Counted from the first letter of the stretch, positions 36,765-47,363 are shown. The stretch is DNA of 64,000 bases from Gentiana macrophylla (GCA_026214975.1 CM047805.1:63503368-63567367); one strand, 5' to 3'. The notes: generated by a model from the sequence alone, not told the origin. Numbers and translations are program-made.

Positions 36765-37298
36765 TGCCCGTCTTGTATCAATTCTTCTAGCAAGGGCATT
36801 TTTTATGAACCCAACCATACTATTGCTCGATGAGCCAACTAATCATGCATCTTGATTTGGAGGCTTTTGATGAAAGAATATCGATCCTGGAACAGAGGAA
36901 TTGAGGAGGATGCATAACCGAGGGCAGCCATTGGAAACTTTACTTTGGGCTATCTGGAAATTAAAAAGCTCAAGTAATGCCGATGAAGAATCTCTCAGAC
37001 GGGGAAAAGAGTCGAGTGATCTATCTTTGCCTGCAGGTTAGCTTATAGGCAGCCACAATTACTACTGTTGGATGAGCCAACTAACCATAATTTGGATAGA
37101 TATCGAGACAATCGATTCGTTGGCTGTGGCACTGAAAGAATGGGATGGCGGTTTGGTACTAGTGAGTCACGATTTGAGAGGCTGATAAACCAGGTAGCTC
37201 GATCACGAGATATGGGTTTGTGAAAACACGTTGGGGGTGGAGACATTAATATGTCCTTTAAGGCACATTTGAAGCAAAAAGCTGGTTTATCTGATTGA
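36765..37298 (+). pseudogene. ABC transporter F family (GCN20-like) pseudogene
   Basis: ABC-F proteins are soluble twin-ATPase factors linked to translation. The plus strand shows [19 protein letters not shown] and HLDLEA remnants, part of the first ABC domain, then KAQVMPMKNLSDGEKSRVI (second signature motif). [14 protein letters not shown] (second Walker B), [19 protein letters not shown] and [15 protein letters not shown] and finally GDIN-MSFKAHLKQKAGLSD with stop at 37296-37298 follow. Frameshifts and stops occur throughout. The linker and most of the second ATP-binding half are missing between about 36870 and 36950. The sequence ends where plant ABCF1-type proteins end. It could be a decayed gene fragment or a retrocopy; I cannot tell. 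Confidence 0.8.
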
Positions 37299-37380
37299 AA
37301 AGGTTGATTTGATTTGATTCGATTCGATTCCTCAAGTAAGGGTGTAAAAAGATGACTACGAAAAACATTGAGGAGGAGGT

Positions 37381-37838
37381 TAAAAAAACAGAGAAATTAT
37401 GCAGTAGAAAGAAACTGGAATGATCAAAAAACCTTCGATAATTTTATTGATTCACAAGTGCTTGTTTAAATACAAAGAGACTCAACAAGATCCCTTGATC
37501 TACGCCTTGATTTGAGTTGCACATGTGCTATTTTTAGGAGCAATATACACATGTGCTAGTCCTATTTTTACTAATAAAACAAAAAAACTATTCAAAAAAT
37601 AGATAAACTTGGAGATTAATAAAACAAACAAACTAGATATCATTTTGAACTTGAAGTTGTAGCCTTCGGATCACTTGTCACTTCCACACATTCAAAGATA
37701 ATTCCATCACCTTATCACTCCAATAATAATCCTTATCACCCAGTGGTTGTATTTTGAAGTAGCAACATAATCGTGGAGTGTTTCTTGTATGACCATTCTC
37801 GTGTATTCAGTATGGCTATATTTGTGTTGCTTTTATTA
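37381..37838 (-). repeat. 3' LTR of the copia element
   Basis: 458 bp, nearly the same as 42263-42720. Differences include AATCGTGGAG against AATCAGGGAG, and ATTCTCGTG against ATTCTGTG. These again fall at CAG/CTG. Confidence 0.95.
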
Positions 37839-38170
37839 CTCCCCCAAACTGAGCCTGGGTTGAAGGCAAAGTTTGTGTAGAAACCGATGCAGGGAGTATC
37901 TGGTGGGAGGTTTTGTAAATAAGTCAGCCACTTGGAATTCTGCTGGAACATGCTTGGTAACAAGTTTACCTTGGGCCACTTGTTCTCGTACAAAATGATA
38001 ATCTAGTTCAATGTGTTTTGTTCGTGCATGAAACACTGGATTGATAGTCATGTGAAGTGCACTGAGATTGTCACAATAAAGAACAGGAGGACACATAGAT
38101 GGTAGGTGAAGATCTTGAGATAAATACTGAAGCCAAGTTACTTCAGCTGCTGTATGTGCAAGAGCTCTAT
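37836..38170 (-). pseudogene. RNase H C-terminal part, copia
   Basis: After a frameshift near 38290 the RNase H frame resumes with [20 protein letters not shown], then [17 protein letters not shown] and [20 protein letters not shown], the usual end of a copia polyprotein. The stop lies just inside the 3' LTR edge. Confidence 0.88.
37839..37852 (-). other. Polypurine tract of the copia element
   Basis: On the minus strand AGTTTGGGGGAG lies directly against the 3' LTR. Confidence 0.85.
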
Positions 38171-39355
38171 ACTCAGCTTCTGTACTTGAGCGGGAAACAG
38201 TTGGTTGTTTCTTGGCACACCAAGAGATGAGATTAGTGCCAAGGTAGGTGCAATAACCTGTAGTAGAACGCCTGGTTGTAGGGCAACCTGCCCAATCTGC
38301 ATCTGAATAGGCAGATAGGCAAGAGAAGAATCTGCTGTGAGTTGAAAAGCAAGGGAGATGGTGCCTTTGACATATCTGAGCATCCTGTGAGCTATCTTTA
38401 GGTGAGCTGTTGTAGGAGCATGTAAGAACTGAGAGGCATAGTTTACACTGTAGGCCAAATCAGGCCTAGTGAATGTCAAATATTGAAGGGAACCAATGAG
38501 TTGTCTGTATTCAGTTGGATTGACCAATAGAGGAGCAGTTGGATCTGGTTGTGGATTTGTTTCAAGTGGTGTTGCAACTGGTTTGCAGTCTACCATGTAT
38601 GCCTTTTCCAGGATTGTAAGAGCATAATGTGCTTGAGACATGAACAACTTGTTTCCTGTGGCAAAAATCTCAACACCAAGAAAATGATGAATTGGACCTA
38701 AATCCTTCATTGCAAATTCAACACTAAGTGTGTGAATGAATGAAGTAAGAAGATCATCCTGTGATCCTGTTAACAGCATATCATCAACATAAAGAAGTAG
38801 GTATAGTGAACCAATGTTGGTGTTATAAATGAAGAGTGAGGGATCTGACAAACTACAGTAAAATCCATATGCAATTAAGAAGGAACTGAACCTATCAAAC
38901 CAGGCTCTTGGAGCCTGTTTGAGACCATACAGTGCCTTTTTAAGTTTGCAAACATGAGTAGGGAAGAGAGGATCATGCATACCTGGTGGTTGTGTCATGT
39001 AGATGACTTCATTTACTGAACCATGCAAGAATGCATTTTTTACATCCAGCTGCCTAACCTGCCAGTGTTTATTCAAAGCAACCGACAACACAAGTCTAAT
39101 TGTACTAGGTTTGATTACAGGTGAGTAAGTTTCAGTATAGTCTATACCATCCACCTGATTATAACCCTTTGCAACTAACCTAGCCTTTAACCTTTCAAGA
39201 GTACCATCTGGTTTTAATTTAGCTTTAAACACCCATTTTGAGCCTATGACATGCATATTGACAGTTTTAGGAACCAAGTCCCAAGTGTGATTATCATGAA
39301 GGGCCTGGATTTCTTCTTGCATTGCAGTTTTCCAGCCAGAATGCTTCAGAGCAGA
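38138..39355 (-). pseudogene. Reverse transcriptase and RNase H start, copia
   Basis: A 394-codon open frame. It has WKTAMQEEIQAL, HTWDLVPKTVNMHVIGSKWV, LKARLVAKGYNQVDGIDYTE and VRQLDVKNAFLHG (first catalytic Asp). ALYGLKQAPRAWFDRF and LLLYVDDMLLTGS (catalytic YVDD) follow, then [19 protein letters not shown]. Near 38320 the reading drifts to a wrong frame at the RNase H start, so the end of this frame is not protein of the family. LYVDDMLLTG favours an Ale/Ivana-type lineage; that is a tentative placement. Confidence 0.93.
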
Positions 39356-40087
39356 TCAACAGCTTTTGGTTCTCTGTGTACATCGTGGGAAATGGGAGAC
39401 AGTGAGGGAATACTTGGGATTTGGTTTTAAAATGCCTAACTGTGACCTAGTAACCATTGGATGAGAGATTTGAGCTGCTGGTTGAGTAACTGGTGGATCA
39501 GGTAGACGAATAATAGGACTATGAGGAGGTGCAGTTGGTGATTGAGGTGGTGATGAAATAGGAGTTTGAGGTGGAGGTGAAGGAGGTGTAGCAGTACTGT
39601 CATTTTGGGTAGAGACATCAGGGTTGAGATTTGCTATAGGAGGGAGTGGTATATCAGGGATGGTTGTATCAGTAGGATGAAGTGGAGGAGTATTTTTAAG
39701 TGTGTGATGATGAGGAGTTGATGATATTATCCAATCTTCAAAGGTACTAACAGAAAAACTTGATGGATTGGTGGAAGGTGTGGAGGTTTTATAAGGGAAG
39801 TTGGTTTCATCGAAAACAACATGCCTGGATATGATGACTTTCCTAGTGGCAGGATGGTAACATTTGTATCCTTTGTGTTGGATACTATATCCTATAAAGA
39901 CACAGGGTAGAGTCTTAGGATCAAACTTATTTTGCTTAGTGTCCCAAGTGTAGGGATAGCATCTAGTGCCAAAAACTCTGAAGGAGGTATAAACAGGGTG
40001 TTTTTGGTATAATTTGTGATAAGGGGAGTCATTGTTCAATGATGAGGAGGGAATTCTGTTCATAAGGAAAACAAAGAAAGAGAGCAA
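39356..40087 (-). pseudogene. Integrase C-terminal part, copia
   Basis: The frame contains FLMNRIPSSSLN, SPYHKLYQKHPVYTSFRVFG and RCYPYTWDTKQNKFDPKT, then CVFIGYSIQHKGYKCY, the usual sequence after the copia integrase core. A Pro- and Ser-rich linker (39480-39760) precedes RT. Frameshifts separate it from the preceding integrase frame (about 40090) and from RT (about 39350). Confidence 0.9.
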
Positions 40088-40091
40088 AAGC

Positions 40092-42103
40092 TTACATCCA
40101 TAGATACAAAGGCAGGGAGCTATGAAATAGCATGGTCATTCCCAGTTCTCTGATGGTCCTATGTCTCCTTTCAACCATGCCTGTTTGTTGGGGTGTATGA
40201 GGACAAGACAGTTGGTGTAAAATGCCAGTGTTTGAAAAATGATCATGCAGTTTATGGTTTACAAACTCTCCTCCACAGTCTGAGTGGAAAATTTTGATGT
40301 TCTTGTCAAATTGCCTTTTGACATGACTCTCAAATTGCATATATGTGGCATAAAAATCAGATTTATGAACTAAAGGCACAAACCAAGTAAATTTTGTAAA
40401 ATCATCCACAAAGCAAGCATAGTAAGAGAAACCACCAAAAGACTTAACAGGGGCTGGACCCCATAAGTCACAATGTATTATTTCAAAAGGACAAGTACTA
40501 GTTTGTTCAGAATCAAAAAAAGGTAATCTGCTAAGTTTCCCTAGCTGGCAGCTTTCACATATGTGATTTGCCTTTATTTTGCCTAAGACATCAATGAAAC
40601 CATTGGCTTGAAGATGTTGAACAGTAGAAATTTGACTGTGACCTAATCTTTGATGCCATAGATCACTTGATCCAGATTTGAACCTGTTGGAGAAGTACAA
40701 CTCTGGACTGTTTTGAATGACATAAAGATCACCCTTTCTTTTCCCTGTTATCAATGTCATTCCTGTTGGCTGATCCTTTATAAGAACAGAATTATCAGTG
40801 AATTCACAAGTGACAGGTTTATCAGAGGTAAGTTGACTGACAGATAGAAGATTTTTTGTAAGTTGTGGTACAAGTAGTACATCATTTAGTGGTATGTGAG
40901 TGTATGCTTGCTTGAGTGTGTGTTGACCAGTGGCAGTGATTGGTAAGGCAGTACCATCTCCTATAATAACAGCATCAGAACCAATAGTTTTTGAGAGGTT
41001 TGTGAGCATACCTGATTGTCCAGTCATGTGATGAGTGGCACCAGTGTCTGGGATCCACTCAGTGTCTGCAATGCTGTTGTCCAAAGTGAGGGCAGCAAGA
41101 GCATGGGGCAATTGGTTGTTGTGCTGGTCCTTCTTTGGAATCCACCAGCAAATTTTGGCTATGTGTCCCATGACACCACAGTATTGACATCTTTCATGCA
41201 GATACATCTCTCTTTCTTCATTAGTCATTCTCCTTTCACCTGGTGGTGGGGGCTTCCTTTGATTTGTACCTGTTTGAGGTTGTGATTGAGAGTTGTTACC
41301 CCTGGACTGCTGAGCTTGAAATCCTCTTCCTGTGGACTCAAACCTGCTGGCCTGATTGCTTGTGTTTTTGTAGTGTGCATTCTGCTTTGTCTGATTTTGG
41401 CTATAGAAAGCCATTTGTGGGGTGGCCTGCTGTGTCTGGGGTATGTGAGTGGAGAACCAGCTTCTCCTTTGATCCAGATTTTGAAGGTGAGCAACCAATT
41501 CAGCATAAGATGGTCTTGGTGGTTTGAGCATGGTGGTGGTGAATGTTTCATAGCTAGGTCCCAAACTGGTTAGTAAAAAATAGACCTTTTCAGAATCAAA
41601 AACAGGCTTACCAATAGCTGCTAAACTGTCACATAGGCCTTTAAATTCTCTGATGTGTTCTGTGATAGACTTTGCCTCATCCTTTTTGAGATATGTGAGC
41701 TGCTGCTTTAGAGTGAATTCTCTTTCCTGTGAATCTTGTGCATATGCACCTTTTAGGGCTTCCCATACACCATGAGCGAAAGGTGTCCGTCCAATAACTA
41801 GCCCTAGTGACTCTTGAGATAAAGTGTGCCAATTATCCATCCTCTAAGTAATCTATCAGACTTCTTCCATTTTTGATATTCTGGATTTGGTATCATGACT
41901 TCTGTGGCTTGCAGTGTGCCTTCTGGTGTAGCTGGAATAGTGCTCTTGATTTGTTGTGCAGGTGCTGGTATTTCATTGGTTAGGTGGCCAACCAAGTCCT
42001 GGCTTTCAGCAAGTGCAAGTGCCTGTTCCCTCCATAGGGGATAGTTTGTCTGTGACAATTTGAGTGTTACAAAGTTGCTGACATTCAAAGATAGAGTAGT
42101 CAT
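40092..42103 (-). pseudogene. gag-protease-integrase core, copia
   Basis: The gag start at 42103 (MTTLSLNVSNFVTLKLS) reads YPLWREQALALAESQDLVG. A frameshift near 41832 splits LLRGWIIGTL from SQESLGLVIG. The main frame then has gag, a CCHC zinc knuckle CQYCGVMGHIAKICW (about 41160), the protease site DTGATHHMTG (about 41030), and LWHQRLGHSQIS and HICESCQLGKLSR from the HHCC integrase domain. The core FEIIHCDLWGPAP, HSDCGGEFVN and CPHTPQQTGMVERRHR carries the D-D-E residues. It stops at 40092 after LPLYLWM. Confidence 0.95.
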
Positions 42104-42250
42104 GATTGAATTGGCTGTTTTCCTGATTGTGTTTGTTTTGTTCTGAGGAGTTTGTATGTGATTTGTTTGAGCAATGGACTGAGATGAACAGGCCTGGATG
42201 ATGACCTGTTTGTTTGTGTTTGTTTTTGTGGATTTAGGCAGAAAATTTTT

Positions 42251-42262
42251 GCTCTGCTACCA
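42251..42262 (-). other. Primer-binding site of the copia element
   Basis: On the minus strand TGGTAGCAGAGC follows the 5' LTR directly. It differs by one base from the usual initiator tRNA-Met match TGGTATCAGAGC. Confidence 0.85.
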
Positions 42263-42720
42263 TAAAAAACAGAGAAATTATGCAGTAGAAAGAAACTGGA
42301 ATGATCAAAAAACCTTCGATAATTTTATTGATTCACAAGTGCTTGTTTAAATACAAAGAGACTCAACAAGATCCCTTGATCTACGCCTTGATTTGAGTTG
42401 CACATGTGCTATTTTTTAGGAGCAATATACACATGTGCTAGTCCTATTTTTACTAATAAAACAAAAAAAAACTATTCAAAAAAATAGATAAACTTGGAGA
42501 TTAATAAAACAAACAAACTAGATATCATTTTGAACTTGAAGTTGTAGCCTTCGGATCACTTGTCACTTCCACACATTCAGTATAATTCCATCACCTTATC
42601 ACTCCAATAATAATCCTTATCACTCCAGTGGCTGTATTTTGAAGTAGCAACATAATCAGGGAGTGTTACTGTATGACCATTCTGTGTTACTGTATGGCTA
42701 TATTTGTGTTGCTTTTATTA
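42263..42720 (-). repeat. 5' LTR of the copia element
   Basis: 458 bp, paired with 37381-37838. Its TA...TA ends are placed by the PBS on one side and the GAGGT duplication on the other. Confidence 0.95.
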
Positions 42721-42725
42721 GAGGT

Positions 42726-43442
42726 AAGGAGTGTGATTTTCTTTAATGCATTAATTAATAGCCTCGTATGAGAAATACATGCAGTCGATTATTTTCTGTT
42801 AGCTGTCGTTGAGGTACACTAATACTACAATATATTTGTTGCAATTTTCCTTTTGTTCAAGGAAGCTAAGGGAGGGGAGATATATATGATCCAAGTTTAT
42901 TTCTGGATCGATTCTTGTGCTTCCCTCACTTTTGTGTTGTATTGAGACTTTTCTTTCATATTTTGTGTATTATTATTAAGGGAAATTAGGGATAAGGACA
43001 CAATCACGAAATATTATTAAGATGACAACTAGGGAACGATCGATTTTAAACGATTTCTGAATCCGAAAATCGGTGAAAAGTGAATAAAAAAAAATTTGAC
43101 ATCCATGAACGAAAATCGGTGAACACAATGAATTTTGAAAATTAGTGAATTTTATATCGGCGTGAATTTAAAATAAAGTGAATTTGAACACAAGTGAATT
43201 TCGATAGTGGATAAATAGTTTTGTCGCTTTATGCGAAAGTTTTAAAAAGCGTCCTTCTACTTAATTGATGAAATATTTTTGTTCTTCTCTCATTCATTTT
43301 ATATTATTTGATGAAGGGAACGATCGATAAACGATTTCTTAAAAAAAAGTTAAAAAAAAAATGGACATCCACACACACACACATATATATATATATATTT
43401 AGAGGGTAAATATTCATATTATTTATAATTCATTAATTAATA
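42726..43442. other. Non-coding DNA 3' of the RNase T2 gene
   Basis: No gene is recognised. It contains a foldback arm at 42979-43300 and a (CA)n(TA)n repeat at 43371-43400. Confidence 0.5.
42979..43300. mobile_element. Single arm of the foldback family
   Basis: It begins AGGGAAATTAGGGATAAGGACAC, contains AGTGAATTT words and TAGTTTTGTCGCTTTATGCGAAAG, and ends with TTAATTGATGAAATA as the arms at 3239-3560 and 33409-33744 do. It is more diverged than those. Confidence 0.65.
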
Positions 43443-44284
43443 TCAAACATACAACCTAATCGGTGAAAAGCCATATTCGTTTTCACAAGTTGGTGATCTA
43501 GCCGGCTTAACACCAAATTGTGTTGCAATTATTGGACAATCCTGAAGTGTCAGTATTCTCCCATTCGAATTACTATAGCATACAACTACTTCCACCAATG
43601 CATAATATATTCTCCCATCACCCGGCGGCATAGGCGGTGCATCCTTACACTCAAAACGAGGCTCAAAGCCTTTTGTAAATTTTTTGATCTCTTCTTTTAA
43701 CTTCTCTAGCATGTAAAATCTTCCCGGTCTTAAGATTGCTCCCGGTATTAACTCCGACGACCAAGTTGCTATTGATAGATGATAGTACTCATCCATTATC
43801 GATTGAAAATATGTTCCTGGATCGTATCCGGTTAACTTCCCGTGCTTATTCCACTCATTCTTCCAAAAAAACTCGTTATCCATCGTCAAACCGGGCATGA
43901 TCCAATTTAATTTGTAAATTGTGGTCAAGTCCTGTAAAATATAAAATGTTCTTAATTGATTGCAAACAAAATCATAATAATTTTTTTTTAAAAGATCATA
44001 AAATAAAAAAAAATTTAAAAGAAACTTGCTATAAATGTTACCACGGCGCTATGAACATATTTTGTTTGATTTTGGCTATTTGATGGCAGCAAGCCTGCGG
44101 GTTGGGGCCACAGTCCAAGTATCTTGAACTCTTTAGGTATTATACTACAATTTCTGCCCCAACCGGAGAGGGTGCGGGAGCAGTATGCTGGTGGCCAAGT
44201 AACTACAAGTTCGTGATATTCTATGTGAGAATTTACGGATTGAAAAAGGCATAGGAAAGATATTATTATAAGGAATGACTTCAT
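43443..44284 (-). CDS. Ribonuclease T2 (S-RNase-like), two exons, altered active site
   Basis: RNase T2 enzymes are secreted RNases; the S-RNase branch includes the pistil self-incompatibility factors of some eudicots. Exon 1 (44042-44284) and exon 2 (43443-43931) flank a 110-bp GT-AG intron at the position usual for this family, giving 243 residues. Residues 1-19 (MKSFLIIISFLCLFQSVNS) form a signal peptide. VVTWPPAYC (27-35) is the family N-terminal motif. The first active-site motif reads FKILGLWP (53-60), with Leu56 in place of catalytic His. The second reads NEWNKHGKL (106-114): Glu107, Lys110 and His111 are kept, but the first His of HEW is Asn and the Cys usual after KHG is lost. NCS and NQT are possible N-glycosylation sites. 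The frame is open throughout. Likely non-catalytic; function unknown. Confidence 0.85.
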
Positions 44285-44362
44285 TTTTCTATAATAAGAT
44301 TTGAAACAATTTGAATTGCTTGAAACAAAGTGTTAGCCTAATTATTTCATCTTCAATGCAAC

Positions 44363-44370
44363 TATATATA
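44363..44370 (-). promoter_or_regulatory. Possible TATA box of the RNase T2 gene
   Basis: TATATA lies about 80 bases upstream of the start codon on the minus strand. AT-rich DNA makes this weak evidence. Confidence 0.35.
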
Positions 44371-44419
44371 CATATATCTATCTCCATCGCAGGTCCTCAT
44401 CATGCTCAATGCTTGGAAT

Positions 44420-44531
44420 ATGAGTAGGTATAATGCTTATAAAGCATGCATTGACTAGGTGTAATGCTTTGGTATATGAGTAGGTATAATGCTTATAAGG
44501 CATGCATTGAGTAGGTATAATGCATGTTGAG
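44420..44531. repeat. 56-bp tandem repeat upstream of the RNase T2 gene
   Basis: Two near-identical units (44420-44475, 44476-44531) start ATGAGTAGGTATAATGC and contain AAAGCATGCATTGA or AAGGCATGCATTGA. GTAGGTATAATGC occurs four times in the block. GCATGC is a known B3-factor (RY) core, but I see no further proof of a regulatory role. Confidence 0.8.
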
Positions 44532-45190
44532 AATGATTTTGTTTGAACTTTTCAATCTCAATTCCCTGAAAAAGTTACAGATTGCTAAAGGGTACAAGAA
44601 CTTGGGACGAAAGGAAATCATATATAGGTTGAACTAAAAACATATAAAAAGACTAATCTACCCTACATAATATAATAATTCTAATTATTTATATATTACT
44701 TTTTTACAGTTAACCACTATTTTTTTTTGCATTTTCTCTATCAATTAGTTACACCATTAGACTAGCTTGCTAAAATATGATAGGTTAACGGAACCATGAA
44801 CCATCCCATTGCTAAATGACCGTAAATATTTGTTAGGTATTATAGTAATAAATTTATAACATTTGATTATTTTCTTCTGCTCAAAAAAAACATTTAATTA
44901 TTTTCTTAAACTATATAAGTACATTAAAATGACTTACGTTTTTTTTAAAAACCCAAGTGACTTATGTTTTAAAATACATAAGACGGATGAGTAAAAGCAA
45001 ATTTATTCATCTAGTAAAACTTGTCGTGCCATAAATTATGGTGATTTTGATCGAATAAAAGGGATGTAGACGGTACAAATAAAGTTTAGTCATATATACT
45101 AATACTAATATAATAACAGATCACGACTCGTTGTGTGATAATTGAATGCATAAAAATGCATCAAATGCTGATGCACCTACATTTTTGCGT
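44532..45190. other. Non-coding DNA
   Basis: AT-rich and without a recognised gene or element end. Confidence 0.5.
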
Positions 45191-45785
45191 GGGCGTGCGT
45201 TTGGTTCGATTCAGACGGTTAATGGCAGAATCGAACGAAAAATTTCGGTAAATAGATATCTGAAACCGAAACCGAACCATTTGCTTTAGGAAACCGAACC
45301 GAACCAAAATATATGGTTCGGTTCGGTTCTGTTAACCGAAAACCGAATGCTATTTAACAATTTTATTTGGTTCTAAACAGTTCGGTTTTTTATTCGGTTT
45401 TTTCATTCGGTAATAAATGGTTCGGATAACGGTTCGGTTATAAGCTATTTTTATAACAAAATTGTAATATTTTGGTTATAAAAACTAATTATACATGTTG
45501 ATACAAACGGTTCGGTTAACGGTTTTTTGTTTGAAACGGTTTCGGTTCGGTTAATTATTTGGTTTTTAATTCGGTTCGGTTTTCGGTTCGGTTTTTAATT
45601 CGGTTCGGTTTTCGGTTTGGTTCGGTTCGGTTTGGTTCGGTTTGTAGCGTTAACCGTAACCGAACCGAAATTTTTGGTTTTTGTATATTATTAACCGAAA
45701 TCGAACCGAAAACGAGTATTAACCGAACCGAACCGAATGACCTCGGATCGGTTCGGTTTTCGGATAAACCGTATCCATGAACACC
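45191..45785. repeat. GGTTCGG/ACCGAACC low-complexity repeat
   Basis: Irregular GGTTCGG units on one strand (45313-45640) lie between ACCGAACC units (45270-45310 and 45655-45740), so the arms can pair. Open frames here encode only Arg/Ser/Phe/Gly or Thr/Glu/Pro/Asn repeats on both strands and are not genes. Confidence 0.8.
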
Positions 45786-45787
45786 CC

Positions 45788-46402
45788 TAGACACTTTAAT
45801 CTGGACGTCGTACGTCGTGTCCGACACATTTTTGATACGATACGCGACCGACATCCTTCGACACGTGTCCGACATGTGTCGGCTGATTAAAATAATATTA
45901 TTTAAAATTTTAATATCCGATACGTTGTCGACACTCTCCGACACGGCACCGACATTTCCTGGCACTCCTGAACCCAATTTTTTTTATTTTTTTTCTTTAT
46001 TTAAAATTTTCTTTAATTGAAACGTTAAAATACACGATTTCTATTTCTATAATAATTTAATAAATAGTACGCCGTATTAAGTTTATATGTTTTTTGTTGA
46101 TAAACAATCATTTTTACGATTTGTAGTATTTTGAAGGTCAATAACAATTTCTTTAGCACCGTATAAATGTCGAATATCTATTTTAGATATTCTTAGAATT
46201 TACTTATTATCGATCTTATTTTCTCTAGTTTCTTAGATTTTTACGAATATATTTTTTTTTGATAAATTGAATCTTAATATCTTATTTACATCATATATAT
46301 AATGTGTCGGCGGCGTGTCGTGTCCTTAAATTTTAGAATTAGCCGTATCACCGTGTTCGTGTCGTATCGTGTGGCGTATCCGTGTCCGCGTATGTACAAC
46401 AT
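45788..46402. mobile_element. TIR element copy 3, diverged
   Basis: It shares GACGTCGTACGTCGTGTCCG, TGTCGGCTGATTAAAATAATATTATTT, GAACCCAATTTT and ACACGATTT...AATAATTTAATAAAT with copy 1. The right end GTGTCCGCGTATGTACAACATAG is diverged. No target duplication could be found. Confidence 0.55.
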
Positions 46403-46676
46403 AGAATTGATTAATATTTTTATAAAAACATACCATTTGTCTCATAATATATAGTTTGGGTTCATTGACAAAGATAATATGAAAAATTCTACACCAGACT
46501 GTCCGTGGCTGTCTGGGATTTATCAAATAAGAAAGAGGTATGGGGAGGAACCTAGTCTAAAAAGCAACCGAAACTCTTTTACTTTTCTTTTTCTTTTTCT
46601 TTTTCTTTTAATTTTTTGGGGGGTGTGTGTGTGTGTTGGGAGAACTTAATCTTTGATGTTCAAAGATTGACTCCCG
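46403..46676. other. Non-coding DNA with pyrimidine and GT runs
   Basis: Contains a (CTTTTT)n tract at about 46576-46609 and a GT run at about 46621-46636. No gene. Confidence 0.6.
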
Positions 46677-46998
46677 GGGAAATTGGAAAATCAGGCTTGT
46701 CTCCCCTTCTCACTTGGAAATAAAGTTTCATTTTTTACAAAAATGTATTTTTAGGTAACACGACGATAATAGTGGAGTAAAAAAATTTGGAGTTAAAAAG
46801 ATTTTACGACAATAATAATGGAGTTAAATAGATTTTACGACAATAATAGTGGAGTTAAACTTTTTACGACGATAATAGTGGAGTAAAATCTTTTTACTCC
46901 ACTATTATCGTCGTATTACCTAAAAACGCATTTTGTCAAAAATACAACTTTATTTCTAAATAGGAAGGGAGAACAAGCCTGATTTTCCAATTTCCCTC
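46677..46998. mobile_element. Hairpin MITE, 322 bp
   Basis: The ends GGGAAATTGGAAAATCAGGC and GCCTGATTTTCCAATTTCCC are inverted repeats of more than 20 bp. They are flanked by GACTCCCG (46669-46676 and 46999-47006), an 8-bp target duplication. Inside are four tandem, degenerate copies of ACGACGATAATAGTGGAGT. The last forms a perfect 23-bp stem (46866-46888 with 46892-46914) with a three-base loop. No protein is encoded. hAT or Mutator type is likely from the 8-bp duplication. Confidence 0.85.
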
Positions 46999-47046
46999 GA
47001 CTCCCGTACACTACAACAAATTAGGTTTTTAGAGACCGTACCTTTA

Positions 47047-47363
47047 GGGACGACATTTGTCGTCCCAAAATAACGATTATTAGGGACGACATGTCGTCCC
47101 TAAAGATCGGTCAACGTTCGATTGATTAAATATGAGAAAGTTAAATCTTTCGGGACGATTCTTTATTTTTTGGGACGACAATGTCGTCCCTAATAAGTCT
47201 TAAATTTCCTGCCCTTCCACGTGGATTCCAGAGTGGCAAATTTTACCTGGGAAACTCTTTAGGGACGACAAAGTCGTCCATGTTTTTAATTTTTTTTCCC
47301 ACCCAAAATTTCATGAAATAATTTGAATTTTTATTTATTTAAGAGGGACGACAAATGTCGTCC
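47047..47363. repeat. CACTA subterminal palindromic repeats, left cluster
   Basis: Five copies of a GGGACGACA-N-TGTCGTCCC palindrome lie at 47047-47066, 47083-47100, 47172-47190, 47262-47279 and 47345-47363. Such repeats near CACTA ends bind the element's TNPA-type protein in known systems. Further copies lie at 49005-49042. Confidence 0.85.

Larger units (their letters stand above)
37381..42720 (-). mobile_element. Ty1/copia LTR retrotransposon, complete structure
   Basis: A 5340-bp element with two 458-bp LTRs, bounded by a perfect duplication GAGGT (37376-37380 and 42721-42725). It is on the minus strand with the order gag, protease, integrase, RT, RNase H, which defines copia. The LTRs begin TAATAAAAGC and end TTTTTTA in element orientation, not TG...CA. 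Signatures are the CQYCGVMGHIAKICW zinc knuckle, WIPDTGATHHM, and YVDDMLLTG. It has a few frameshifts, so this copy seems unable to make a full polyprotein. Confidence 0.95.

Noticed and set aside
43443..44284. Calling the RNase T2 gene a self-incompatibility S-RNase
   Set aside because: Only family membership is visible. No linked F-box gene is present, and active-site residues are missing.
45559..46020. Open frames in the GGTTCGG repeat
   Set aside because: They exist on both strands because of the repeat composition and have no domain.
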